A stretch of 64,000 nt of DNA from contig NZ_FNVO01000007.1 of assembly GCF_900108175.1 (NCBI RefSeq), forward strand, positions 282,684-346,683. Direction: 5' to 3'. This stretch comes from Thermomonospora echinospora. GTDB taxonomy: Bacteria > Actinomycetota > Actinomycetes > Streptosporangiales > Streptosporangiaceae. Shown in pieces: positions 8,017 through 15,700 of the stretch. Position 1 is the first letter of the stretch. Every line of letters begins with the position of its first letter. The position numbers and the translations under genes are program-made. The notes under the pieces are model-generated. The model saw only the letters and a list, made by a program, of their open reading frames with translations, made no database searches and was not told the origin of the DNA.

Positions 8017-8691
8017 GTGGAGGTACGAGCACTGCACCCATGGCCCGCGACACCCGGCGAGGCCGAGACCATCCAGGATCGGCTGCGCCCGCTGCTGGAC
8101 CTCACCGGCCCCGGCCCGGCCGCGCCGCGCACCGCGGCGGGGCTGGACGTGTCCTACGAGGAGGGCACGGACCGGCTGGCCGCCGCCGTGGTGGTGCTGG
8201 ACATGGCGACGCTGCAGCCGGTCGAGGAGTCGGTCGTCATCGGCACGGCCGCGTTCCCGTACGTGCCGGGGCTGTTCGCCTTCCGGGAGCTGCCGACGCT
8301 GATCGAGGCGTTGGAGAGGCTGTCGGTGACGCCCGATCTGCTGGTGTGCGACGGGCACGGGCTGGCCCATCCCCGGCGCTTCGGACTGGCCTGCCATCTG
8401 GGCGTGCTCACCGGCCTGCCGTCCATGGGCGTCGCCAAGACCCACCTGCTGGGCTCCTACGACCCGCCGGACCGGGCGCGGGGCTCGGCCGCCGACCTAC
8501 GGCATGACGGGCAGGTCGTCGGCCGCGTGCTACGGACCCAGGACGACGTCCGCCCGGTCTACGTGTCGGTGGGCCACCGGATCGGCCTGGACACCGCCTG
8601 CCGCCATGCGCTGGCGCTCAGCCCTCATTACCGGCTCCCGGAGACCACCCGCCACGCCGACCGGCTCGGCCGCCGGGCCCTGCGCGCCTGA
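8017..8691 (+). CDS. nfi: endonuclease V (deoxyinosine 3' endonuclease)
   Basis: A 224-residue endonuclease V, which cuts the second phosphodiester 3' of deoxyinosine in repair of deaminated adenine. The metal-binding acids are in place: Asp in AAGLDVSYEE, Glu in FRELPTLIEAL, and Asp in LLVCDGHGLAHPRRFGLA. The conserved SMGVAKTHLLG and the Y-wedge region VPGLFAFRE are also present. The length matches the family. The start is GTG 8017, with TAGCGT 8 nt upstream and no Shine-Dalgarno, which suggests a leaderless message. Confidence 0.92.
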   Translation: MEVRALHPWPATPGEAETIQDRLRPLLDLTGPGPAAPRTAAGLDVSYEEGTDRLAAAVVVLDMATLQPVEESVVIGTAAFPYVPGLFAFRELPTLIEALERLSVTPDLLVCDGHGLAHPRRFGLACHLGVLTGLPSMGVAKTHLLGSYDPPDRARGSAADLRHDGQVVGRVLRTQDDVRPVYVSVGHRIGLDTACRHALALSPHYRLPETTRHADRLGRRALRA

Positions 8692-8710
8692 CCGCCCACC
8701 GGGACGGATC

Positions 8711-8739
8711 TTGCCGGTTAACCAAGCGTTCGTTAGGTT
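8711..8739 (+). promoter_or_regulatory. promoter of the SDR gene with KstR2-like site 4 in the spacer
   Basis: TTGCCG (8711-8716) and TAGGTT (8734-8739) are separated by exactly 17 bp. ACCAAGCGTTCGTT (8721-8734), a half-conserved KstR2-type site, fills the spacer. Repression by the nearby KstR2-like protein is the obvious hypothesis. Confidence 0.55.
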
Positions 8740-8844
8740 GATCGCGATGGATCGCCCGGCCCGTCCCGGTGGCACGGCGGGCCGGGGGCCGCTCCGCCGC
8801 CTCGGGGCGGTCGCGGCGACCGGGACACGCAGGAGGAAAGCCTG

Positions 8845-9606
8845 ATGGGGCAGCTCGACGGCAAGGTCGCGATCATCACCGGCGGGGCGCGCGGGATGGG
8901 CAGATCGCATGTCCGGCGGTTCGTCGCCGAGGGCGCCTCGGTCGTGTTCGGCGACATCCTGGAGCAGGAGGGCGCCGAGCTCGCCGGCGAACTGGGTGAG
9001 GCGGTGCGCTTCGTCCGTATGGACGTCACCTCGCCCGAGGACTGGAAGAACGCCGTCGAGACCGCCGTGGCCGCCTACGGCAAGCTCGACGTGCTGGTCA
9101 ACAACGCCGGGATCATCCAGCACAAGCGCATCGAGGACATGAGCCTGCAGGAGTGCCGGCGCATCCTGGAGATCAACCTGATCGGCCAGTGGCTGGGCAT
9201 CAAGGCGGTCATCGAGGCCATGAAGGAGGCCGGCGGCGGCTCGATCGTCAACGTCTCGTCCACCGAGGGCTTCATCGGGGCCGCCGGGCTGGCCGCCTAC
9301 AGCGCCAGCAAGTTCGGCGTGCGGGGCCTGACCAAGGCCGCCGCGCGGGAACTGGGCGAGCACAACATCCGGGTCAACTCCATCCACCCCGGCGGCATCC
9401 TCACCCCCATGGTCATGGACCCGGACGTGGTCGCCGCCACCGCCGACAGCGCCGACTCCTTCATGAAGGCGCTGCCGCTCGGCCGGATGGGGCGGACCCG
9501 CGAGGTGTCCGGGCTGGTGGCGTTCCTGGCCTCCGACGACGCCGCCTACTGCACCGGCAGCGAGGTCCTGGTGGACGGCGGGATGCTCACCGGCGCGGGC
9601 TACTGA
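8845..9606 (+). CDS. short-chain dehydrogenase/reductase, hydroxysteroid dehydrogenase type
   Basis: A 253-residue classical SDR. The Rossmann motif TGGARGMGRSHVRRF is at residues ~13-27, NNAG at ~90, catalytic Ser in NVSSTEG, and YSASK at ~153. RGMG and the STEGFIGAAGLAAYSASKFGVRGLTKAAA segment resemble the 3-alpha/20-beta-hydroxysteroid dehydrogenase group (FabG3/Rv2002-like). It is NAD(P)-dependent and cytoplasmic. The start is ATG 8845 with AGGAGGAAAG upstream. The KstR2-like site in its promoter is consistent with a steroid or terpenoid alcohol substrate, but the substrate is inferred only. Confidence 0.87.
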   Translation: MGQLDGKVAIITGGARGMGRSHVRRFVAEGASVVFGDILEQEGAELAGELGEAVRFVRMDVTSPEDWKNAVETAVAAYGKLDVLVNNAGIIQHKRIEDMSLQECRRILEINLIGQWLGIKAVIEAMKEAGGGSIVNVSSTEGFIGAAGLAAYSASKFGVRGLTKAAARELGEHNIRVNSIHPGGILTPMVMDPDVVAATADSADSFMKALPLGRMGRTREVSGLVAFLASDDAAYCTGSEVLVDGGMLTGAGY

Positions 9607-9609
9607 CCG

Positions 9610-9861
9610 CTAGGGGGCGGCGGCGACGGCGCGGGAGCGGTCGGTGGCCATCTTGACCGCCGGCCCGCCCAGCACCGTCGCCATGAACGCCCGCTGCGCC
9701 CGCGTCCACGCCGGCCGCCTGGCCAGGAAGACCGCCAGCCCGCCGGCGGTGAGGGTGATCAGGGTGTTGCCGATCATCGCTACGGTGATCTGGGTGCCGC
9801 CGAGGATCAGGTTCTGCAGCGCGACCACGGCGATCCCGATCATTGACGCGGCACTGACCAC
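9610..9861 (-). CDS. small hydrophobic membrane protein
   Basis: An 83-residue protein with two hydrophobic stretches (GIAVVALQNLILGG and VAMIGNTLITLTAGGLAVFLA) followed by a basic RRPAWTRAQR segment. It is probably a two-pass membrane protein of unknown function. The start is GTG 9861, with GAGGGA at suitable distance; ATG 9843 is an alternative. It lies 27 bp after the amidase gene on the same strand, so cotranscription is likely. Confidence 0.6.
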   Translation of the reverse strand: MVSAASMIGIAVVALQNLILGGTQITVAMIGNTLITLTAGGLAVFLARRPAWTRAQRAFMATVLGGPAVKMATDRSRAVAAAP

Positions 9862-9888
9862 GCCATCCCTCTTCCGCCGAGTGGCTCC

Positions 9889-11295
9889 TTACGCGACCCG
9901 GTCCATGGAAACAGGTGCGCGGCGTTCGTGCCACCTCTCCACCGCCTCCAGTTGGGCGGCCAGGGAGATCAGCAGCGCCTCGTCGGAGTCGTGCCCCAGC
10001 AGTTGGGCGCCGATGGGCAGCCCGGCGGAGGTCGTCCCGGCCGGCACGCCGACCGCCGGCCAGCCCAGGACGTTCCACGGCCAGGCGTACGGGCAGGCGG
10101 CCGCGGCGGCCGACTGCGTCCGGTTCCAGTTCGCCCCCTCGTAGGCGTTCACCCTCGGCGGCGGCTGCGCGGTGGTCGGGGTGAGTACCACATCGGCCAC
10201 CTGGAAGATCCGCCCTGCCCGCCGTTGCAGCGCCGGGTCCATCCGCCGGGCCAGCGGCAGCAGCCGCCGGCCGACCACCCGGCCGATCCTGGCCTCCACC
10301 TCGGTGCGCGCCTCGGGGGCCGCCCCCGGGATCGAGTCCAGCCAGTCGGCCACCCCCGCCGTCCCGCGCGGGACCAGCCCCAGCCCGACCAGCCCATAGT
10401 CGGGGTCGGCCGGGAAGACCTTGTGCCCGAGTTCGGTCAGCCGCCGCGCGATCCGCTCCACCGCCTGCCTGATCTCCGGATCGACCCGGCCGGTCACCCC
10501 GAACGCGGTGCGGAACGACACCGCGATCCGCAGCCGTCCCGGCTCCCGGCGGGCCGCCTCGGCGAACGAGCCGATCGGCGCGTCCAACTGGTAGACGTCC
10601 TCGGGGTGGCTGCCGGACAGCACGTCCAGCAGCAGCGCCGCGTCGGCCACGCTGCGCGCCAGCGGCCCCCACACCGTCAGCCCGTGGAAGGCGTCCCGGT
10701 GTGGGTACCCCGACACCCTCCCCCGCTGCGGCTTGATCCCCACCAGCCCGGTCCACGCCGCCGGGATGCGGATCGAGCCCGCCCCGTCCGAGCCCACCGC
10801 CGCGGCCACCATCCCCGCCGCCACGGCCGCCGCCGAGCCACCGCTGGACCCGCCGGGCGTGTACTCGGGATTCCACGGGTTGCGCGCGCACCCGAACCCC
10901 GGCGACTCGCTGAACGGCCACAGCCCGATCTCGCAGGTGCTGGTCTTGCCCACGATGACCGCCCCGGCCGCCCGCAGCCTGCGGACCTGCTCGGCGTCCC
11001 GCTCCTTGGGCAGGTGGTCGCCGGGCACCGCGAACGGCGTGGTCTCCCCGGCCAGATCGGTGTCGTCCTTGATCGCCACCGGGACCCCGAGCAGTGGCAG
11101 CCGTTCCCCCTCGGCCAGCCGCCGGTCGGCCTCGGCCGCCTCCGCCCGCGCGGCCTCGGCCCGCACCACCCGGAAGGCCCCCAGCCCCTCCTGCGCGGCG
11201 ATCCGCTCCAAGGAGTGCTCCACCAACTCCTTGGCCGACAGCTCACCGAGGGCGAGCAGCTCGGCCTGCGCCGCCAATCCGAGCCCGTCCAACAC
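9889..11295 (-). CDS. amidase signature family hydrolase
   Basis: A 468-residue amidase-signature enzyme. The Ser-cisSer-Lys triad is visible: Lys ~76 in PVAIKDDTDLAG, cis-Ser in PGGSSGGSAAAVAAG (~150) and the nucleophile in GSDGAGSIRIPA (~174). The family hydrolyses carboxylic amides and carbamates; the GatA-specific context (gatC, gatB) is absent, so this is a catabolic or detoxifying amidase. The start is GTG 11295, 4 bp after GGAGG. The TetR gene at 11387 is divergent and a perfect 20-bp palindrome lies between, so it is probably the repressor of this gene. Confidence 0.88.
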   Translation of the reverse strand: MLDGLGLAAQAELLALGELSAKELVEHSLERIAAQEGLGAFRVVRAEAARAEAAEADRRLAEGERLPLLGVPVAIKDDTDLAGETTPFAVPGDHLPKERDAEQVRRLRAAGAVIVGKTSTCEIGLWPFSESPGFGCARNPWNPEYTPGGSSGGSAAAVAAGMVAAAVGSDGAGSIRIPAAWTGLVGIKPQRGRVSGYPHRDAFHGLTVWGPLARSVADAALLLDVLSGSHPEDVYQLDAPIGSFAEAARREPGRLRIAVSFRTAFGVTGRVDPEIRQAVERIARRLTELGHKVFPADPDYGLVGLGLVPRGTAGVADWLDSIPGAAPEARTEVEARIGRVVGRRLLPLARRMDPALQRRAGRIFQVADVVLTPTTAQPPPRVNAYEGANWNRTQSAAAAACPYAWPWNVLGWPAVGVPAGTTSAGLPIGAQLLGHDSDEALLISLAAQLEAVERWHERRAPVSMDRVA

Positions 11296-11307
11296 GTCGC
11301 CTCCCTG

Positions 11308-11327
11308 TCGTTCGTTCGAACGAACGA
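11308..11327. promoter_or_regulatory. 20-bp perfect palindromic operator
   Basis: Bases 11308-11327 form a perfect 20-bp inverted repeat built from TCGTTCGTTC and its complement. It lies 12 bp upstream of the amidase start and 59 bp upstream of the TetR start. Its size and symmetry fit a TetR dimer site. Confidence 0.8.
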
Positions 11328-11386
11328 TAACAACAGGCAAAGAGAGGTGAAAGACCCACCGTCCCGGTACGAGACACTGGTCCACG

Positions 11387-11962
11387 ATGAACACACCCGT
11401 AGCAGCGCGCGACCGGATCCTGCGCGCCACCCTGCGGCTCATCGGCGAGCAGGGCGTCGGCGCGGTCACCAACCGCGCGGTCGCCAAGGCGGCCGGGGTC
11501 TCGCTGGGCTCGCTGACCTACCACTTCCCCAGTCAGACCGACCTGCTGCGGGAGAGCCTGCGCGCCTTCGTGGACACCGAGATCGTCCGCATCACCGGCC
11601 ACGTCGAACGTCTCCGCGGCACCGGCATCGTCCTCGACCAGGTCGCCGAGGAGGTCCAGAAGGCCATCGTCGACTTCGCCTACGGCCCCGAGCAGATCGC
11701 CAACCTGGAACTGCATCTGCACTCGGCCCGCGACCCCGAGGTGCGCGACGCCTCGGCCCGCTCGATCGCGGCCTACGACCACCTGGCCGCCGCCGTGCTG
11801 ACCGCCCTGGGCATCCCCGACGCCGAACGGCACGCCCCCGCCGTCGTCGCCATGCTCTTCGGCCTGGCCATCCGCCGCCTGTCCCTCGGCGACGACAGCG
11901 CCTCCGGCACCGCCGACGCCTTCCGCCTTCTCCTGAACGGCGCCCTCCCCCGCGACCCCTGA
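11387..11962 (+). CDS. TetR-family transcriptional regulator
   Basis: A 191-residue TetR protein. The N-terminal helix-turn-helix is DRILRATLRLIGEQGVGAVTNRAVAKAAGVSLGSLTYHF (residues ~8-47). The C-terminal ligand domain is of the TetR_C_6/YcdC-like type with YDHLAAAVLTALG and a hydrophobic AVVAMLFGLAIRRLSLG helix. It is divergent from the amidase gene and the two share the 20-bp palindrome, so it most likely represses the amidase and itself. The start is ATG 11387; no clear Shine-Dalgarno is seen. Confidence 0.85.
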   Translation: MNTPVAARDRILRATLRLIGEQGVGAVTNRAVAKAAGVSLGSLTYHFPSQTDLLRESLRAFVDTEIVRITGHVERLRGTGIVLDQVAEEVQKAIVDFAYGPEQIANLELHLHSARDPEVRDASARSIAAYDHLAAAVLTALGIPDAERHAPAVVAMLFGLAIRRLSLGDDSASGTADAFRLLLNGALPRDP

Positions 11963-12058
11963 CCCCGGGAAAGAAGCCCCCGCCCGCGAGAGGACCATCC
12001 CCGATCCCCGGACACAGGCCAGGCGACCCGCGCTCCGCCGCGCCCCGGCCCACCGCCG

Positions 12059-12115
12059 AAAAAGACGGCCGGCCCGTGCGACCCAAGAGCGGGGTTTGGG
12101 TCGTACGGGCCGGCC
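12059..12115 (-). terminator. intrinsic terminator with U-tract, minus strand
   Basis: A 20-bp stem (12096-12115 with 12067-12086, one G-T wobble) and 9-nt loop is followed on the minus strand by GTC and five T residues (12063-12059). T-tails are rare among the other hairpins here, so this is a convincing terminator for a leftward transcript. Confidence 0.8.
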
Positions 12116-12122
12116 GCCCAGC

Positions 12123-12158
12123 CTCAGTCAGGAACCTGAGTCGGGAACCTCAGTCGAC
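12123..12158. repeat. 13-bp tandem repeat, about 2.8 copies
   Basis: CTCAGTCAGGAAC, CTGAGTCGGGAAC and a partial CTCAGTCGAC lie end to end just before the terminator of the leftward transcript. Confidence 0.7.
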
Positions 12159-12209
12159 GTTCGCTCTCACTCCAGCCGGTGTACCTCCGTGGTCTCGCCT
12201 TTCCGACAC
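12150..12209 (-). CDS. candidate leaderless 19-residue leader peptide
   Basis: GTG at 12209 opens 19 codons ending in TGA at 12150. TAACGT (12215-12220, minus strand) is 5 nt upstream, the leaderless spacing seen elsewhere in the window. The strong U-tailed terminator starts 34 bp after the stop. The peptide begins MSERRDHGG and ends RANVD. A leader ORF plus terminator suggests attenuation, but no gene in the same orientation follows before the amidase at 11295. It matches no family I recognise. Confidence 0.3.
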   Translation of the reverse strand: MSERRDHGGTPAGVRANVD

Positions 12210-12267
12210 CCCCAACGTTAGGCACCCCCACCCCACCGCAGAAGCCTCTTAATCCTCGTTTAAGCCA

Positions 12268-12301
12268 CCGCTGAGCAGCCCTTACGACAACCCTATTCGA
12301 C
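12268..12301. repeat. 34-bp direct repeat, copy 1
   Basis: This is identical to 12470-12503 at 33 of 34 positions (A versus G at one base). On the minus strand it contains TCGAATAGGG, a possible -10 (TAGGGT), so it may be a duplicated promoter or regulatory element. Confidence 0.8.
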
Positions 12302-12320
12302 AAGCTGCCGATAAACCGTT

Positions 12321-12443
12321 CTAAGGGCGCTTCACCTGCAGAAACTCCGATTTCAACCGCTGCAGCGAGTCGAGGGAGCCGGCTGGGATCGAGTTAGGCC
12401 CGACCACCTTGGCCCCGGCTCCCCGAGGGGGGAGCTTTCCCAT
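12321..12443 (-). CDS. candidate 40-residue small protein
   Basis: ATG 12443 opens 40 codons ending in TAG at 12321. The peptide starts MGKLPPRGAGAKVVG and continues with PNSIPAGSLDSLQRLKSEF, which has protein-like composition; about 79% of third positions are G or C, below the usual ~93% here. The frame stays open for 17 codons further upstream. A weak GGTG lies before the ATG. The ORF sits between the two 34-bp repeats, with copy 2 at promoter distance upstream. It is not recognised. A competing plus-strand ORF starts on the same CATG. Confidence 0.35.
   Translation of the reverse strand: MGKLPPRGAGAKVVGPNSIPAGSLDSLQRLKSEFLQVKRP
12418..12439. promoter_or_regulatory. hairpin with alternative pairing partner
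   Basis: GCTCCCC (12418-12424) pairs with GGGGAGC (12429-12435), followed by TTT on the plus strand. GGAGCCGG (12375-12382) can instead pair with CCGGCTCC (12415-12422), excluding the first stem. On the plus strand this would sequester a GGGGGGAG ribosome-binding sequence before an ATG at 12442. Confidence 0.3.
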
Positions 12444-12469
12444 GTCGGACACCACATACAGGACCAAAG

Positions 12470-12503
12470 CCGCTGAGCAGCCCTTACGACAGCCCTATTC
12501 GAC
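12470..12503. repeat. 34-bp direct repeat, copy 2
   Basis: This is the partner of 12268-12301, 202 bp away. It lies 26 bp upstream of the 40-codon minus-strand ORF. TAGGGC occupies the -10-like position. Confidence 0.8.
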
Positions 12504-12728
12504 CGGTTTCACGTCCTCATCCGCGGTTCTGTCGCGCGGCAGGTGGCGATCCTCTGAAATCGTGGAGACTTCTCGATAGGTGATCTTGCGGTCGTCGGGC
12601 CGTGGTGTGCGGCTCCTTTACGGACGTGGCAGTCGTGGATCGTGCACGGTGGATCGCGCCGTCGGCGCACGTATCCGCGACCCGGCCTGCCGATCGTCCA
12701 GCACGAGGGCATCGCGGCGCGCTCATGA

Positions 12729-12770
12729 CACGGCAGGCCGACCCACGCGAAGGCGGGACGGCCTGCCGTG
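12729..12770 (-). terminator. hairpin terminator of the large secreted-protein gene
   Basis: A 12-bp perfect stem (12729-12740 with 12759-12770) and 18-nt loop lies 11 bp after the stop codon of the minus-strand gene. Confidence 0.65.
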
Positions 12771-12780
12771 CCGGATGAGG

Positions 12781-15700
12781 TCAGGAGACGGGTTCGATCC
12801 ACACGTTGCGGAAGCGGGGATTCTCACCAGGGTCGCCGTGGTCCTGGAGGCGGATCCCGCCCGACGCCGCACTCTCCGGGATGTGGTCCCCCGTGCCGCC
12901 GTCGATGGCCACGTCGTCGTGCACCACCTCGCCGTTCCAGACGACCGTCACCCGCGCGTTGTCGACCTTCACTCCCGCGCTGGTGTAGCGGGCCGCGCGG
13001 AAGGTGATCTCGTAGGTCTGCCACGTTCCCGGGGCGGTGGCCATGTTGCGGTCGGGCGCGCGCTTGGAGTAGATCGCGCCCGCCTCGTTGTTGGCCGGTG
13101 TGGTGTCACCGTACGACTCGAGGACCTGCACCTCGTAGCGTTCCTGGAGGAAGATGCCGCTGTTGCCGCGCTGCTGCCCGGTCACGTCCGGCGGGTAGTC
13201 CGGCTCGTACCACTCGACGTGGAGCTTGAAGTCGCCGAATGTCTGCCGGGTACGGATGTCGCCGCCGTAGGACTCCATGGAGCCGTTCGCGATCGGCCAG
13301 GTCGCCGTCCCGCCGGACCGTTTCTCCCACGCCGCCAGGTTGGACCCGTCGAACAGGGTGATCCGGTGCGCCTCCGACACGGTGATGTGGTCGAGGCTGA
13401 CCTGTCCCGTGTCGCCGGAGTCGTACTTGTAAACGATGGTGTTCGAACCCCGCTTCAGGTTGAGCGCCTCCGTCTGAACGGCCCAGTCGTCCCAGCCGCC
13501 GGTACTGGCCAGCCGCACCTGCCTGACCTTGTCACCGTTGACGTACACGCTCACCGACGTACCGGCGCCGGCCGCGTAGCGGAGCCCGACGTTGTGCATG
13601 CCGGTCGAGTCCGCCCACAGGGTGAACGAGGTGCTCGCGCCCGCGGCCGTGTAGCCGTCGACGTAGCCCTTGCCGGTGTAGCCCTGATGGTTCTTGCTCA
13701 CCTTCGCGCCACCGCTCAGCTGGGCCTTCTCCGCCTCGAACACCGGCCGCGCGGCCACGGTGATGGAGTCCAGGTTGACGTTGCCCTTATCGCCGCTGTC
13801 GTACTTGTAGGCGATGGTGTTGACGCCTTCCTTCAACGTGAGCGGTTCGATCCTGGTGGCCCACTGGTCCCACGTTTCCGTGCTGGGCAGCGGCACCTGC
13901 CTGACCTTGGTCCCGTTGACGTACACGCTCAGAGATTTGGTGCCGGGTGCGGGGTTGGGGCCATTGGAGTAGCGCAGGCCCACGTGGTACGTGCCGTCCC
14001 TGTCCGTCTGTACGGCGAACTGCGTGGTCGCGCCCTCGGTCCAGTAGCCGTCGACGAAGCCGCTTCCCGAGTAGCTCGGGTGGTCGGTGCCCAGCTTCGC
14101 GCCGCCGCTGTGTGAGGCGCTCTCCGCCTCGTAGGTGGTGTCCGTCGTCGAGCCGCCGACCAGCGAGTTGAGCGTGTACCAGGCCTCGGTGCTCCACAGC
14201 GACTGCCCTGATGCCGAGCTGAACGGACGCGGTGACCGCAGATGCACCACGCGCCCCGGCTTGAGACCGGCGATCTTGAGCGTGACCCTCTTCCTCTTGG
14301 AGTCCAGCTTCGCGGAGGTGACGGTCAGCGGCTCCTCATCCACCTTGGGGCCGCCGTAGGTGGAGGCCGCGGCGTACCGCCACTGGGTGAGCTGATACTT
14401 GGCCGCCAGCGACTCGGCCGTCTCCGCCGACAGCGGCTGGGTGTACTCCAGCTCGAAGCCGCCCTCGATCGCGCGCATCCTCAGGATGTCGAACGCCTTG
14501 TCGTCGCCGGGGGTCAGCTTCTGCAGGCCGTAGGTGAGCTTGCCCGGCTGGCCCCAGTTTCCGCCGGCGCCGAGGCCTCCGGCGTAGATGGCGCCGTCGG
14601 GTCCCAGGCTGATGCGGTTGACCCCCGCCTCAAGTCCCTGGGTGAAGCGGAAGACCGCGCCCTGGTACTCGCCGTCGACCTTCTCCAGGTAGGCACGCTG
14701 GATCCCGCCGTAGGTGACGTCGCCGAACAGCATCTGCCCGGCGAACCTGCCCTCCTCCATGACCAGCGGGGTGCTGGGGGAGTTGGCGATCTCGTTGTGC
14801 GGCAGCCAGAGCGCGGGCTGGCTCACCATGTTGTTGTCGAACGGACCGTCCGGGTTGGTGTAGTGGTTGAAGAACCGGCCCTGCTTGATGTGGACCAGTT
14901 TCGAGGCGGGCAGCCAGCCGCCCTGGTTGTCCATGACGAACAGCTCACCGCCCGGGCCCCAGTTGAGCCCGTTGGGCGTGCGCAGACCGCCGGCGATGTA
15001 CTCGACCTTGCCGGTGTCCTTGTTGATCTTGATGGTCGTGCCCCGGTCGCGCGCCGGCTGCGGGTCGGTGGTGGCGCCGCCGTAGTTGATGGCGACGGAG
15101 AGGTTGAGGTAGAAGTGGCCGTCACGGTAGAGCAGCCCGAACGCGAACTCGTGGAAGTTGCCGCCGAACGGCCAGCTCGCCACGGTCCTGAGGTCGTCGG
15201 CGACCTCGTCGCCGTCGGTGTCGTTCAGCTCCACCAGCCGGGACTTCTCCGACACGTAGAGCTTGCCGTCCACGTACTTGATGCCCATGGGCTCCTGCAG
15301 CCCACTGGCGATCTTCTTGGTGGTCACCTGCGCGGGTGAGGTCTTGCCCGTGACGTTGTCGAGCAGGTAGACCTCACCGAGCTTGGTGTCCGAGCCGCCC
15401 CACGTGGCGATCGCCAACCGGCCGTCGGGCAGCCAGTCCATCGCGCTCACCTGCGGCTGGAAACCGTTCGGCCGCAGGTCGGTGAGCGTGAAGTCGGGAT
15501 GCACCGACGTCAGCGGCAGCCCGTCGCCCGGGGAGTCGGCGCCGCTCTCGCACTCCTTGCGCCCGGGGCCGGTGACCCGCACCACGTCCGCGTCCGTGCT
15601 CAACACCGAGTTCGGCACGACGGTGAACCCCGAGGACCCGGGCGGTTTCCACTCCAGCTTGAGCCGCTGGCCGTACAGGTGGTCGAAGTGGTCGACGCGC

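Larger units (their letters stand above)
11963..12780. other. 818-bp gap with a small-transcript / small-ORF locus
   Basis: No ordinary gene fits here. The gap lies between the TetR stop and the 3' end of the large secreted-protein gene. Reading leftward on the minus strand it holds, in order: the secreted-protein terminator (12729-12770), a 34-bp repeat, a 40-codon ORF (12321-12443), a second repeat copy, the inverted repeat CTTAA-N7-TTAAG (12248-12264), a -10-like TAACGT (12215-12220), a 19-codon ORF (12150-12209), a 13-bp tandem repeat and a U-tailed terminator. Base composition is lower in G+C around 12,240-12,360 than elsewhere nearby. Confidence 0.6.

Noticed and set aside
12442..12579. 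A 45-codon plus-strand ORF with a very good ribosome-binding sequence
   Set aside because: Third-position G+C is only about 66%, with TTA and CGA codons, no promoter was seen, and it overlaps the minus-strand candidate and repeat copy 2. Kept only as a weak alternative in the findings.
12509..12802. A 97-codon minus-strand ORF overlapping the 3' end of the secreted-protein gene
   Set aside because: It crosses the terminator hairpin, has irregular composition and no ribosome-binding site.
12580..14115. A 511-codon open frame on the plus strand opposite the secreted protein
   Set aside because: Composition is Val/Arg/Gly-rich without motifs, and the minus strand has clear domains throughout.
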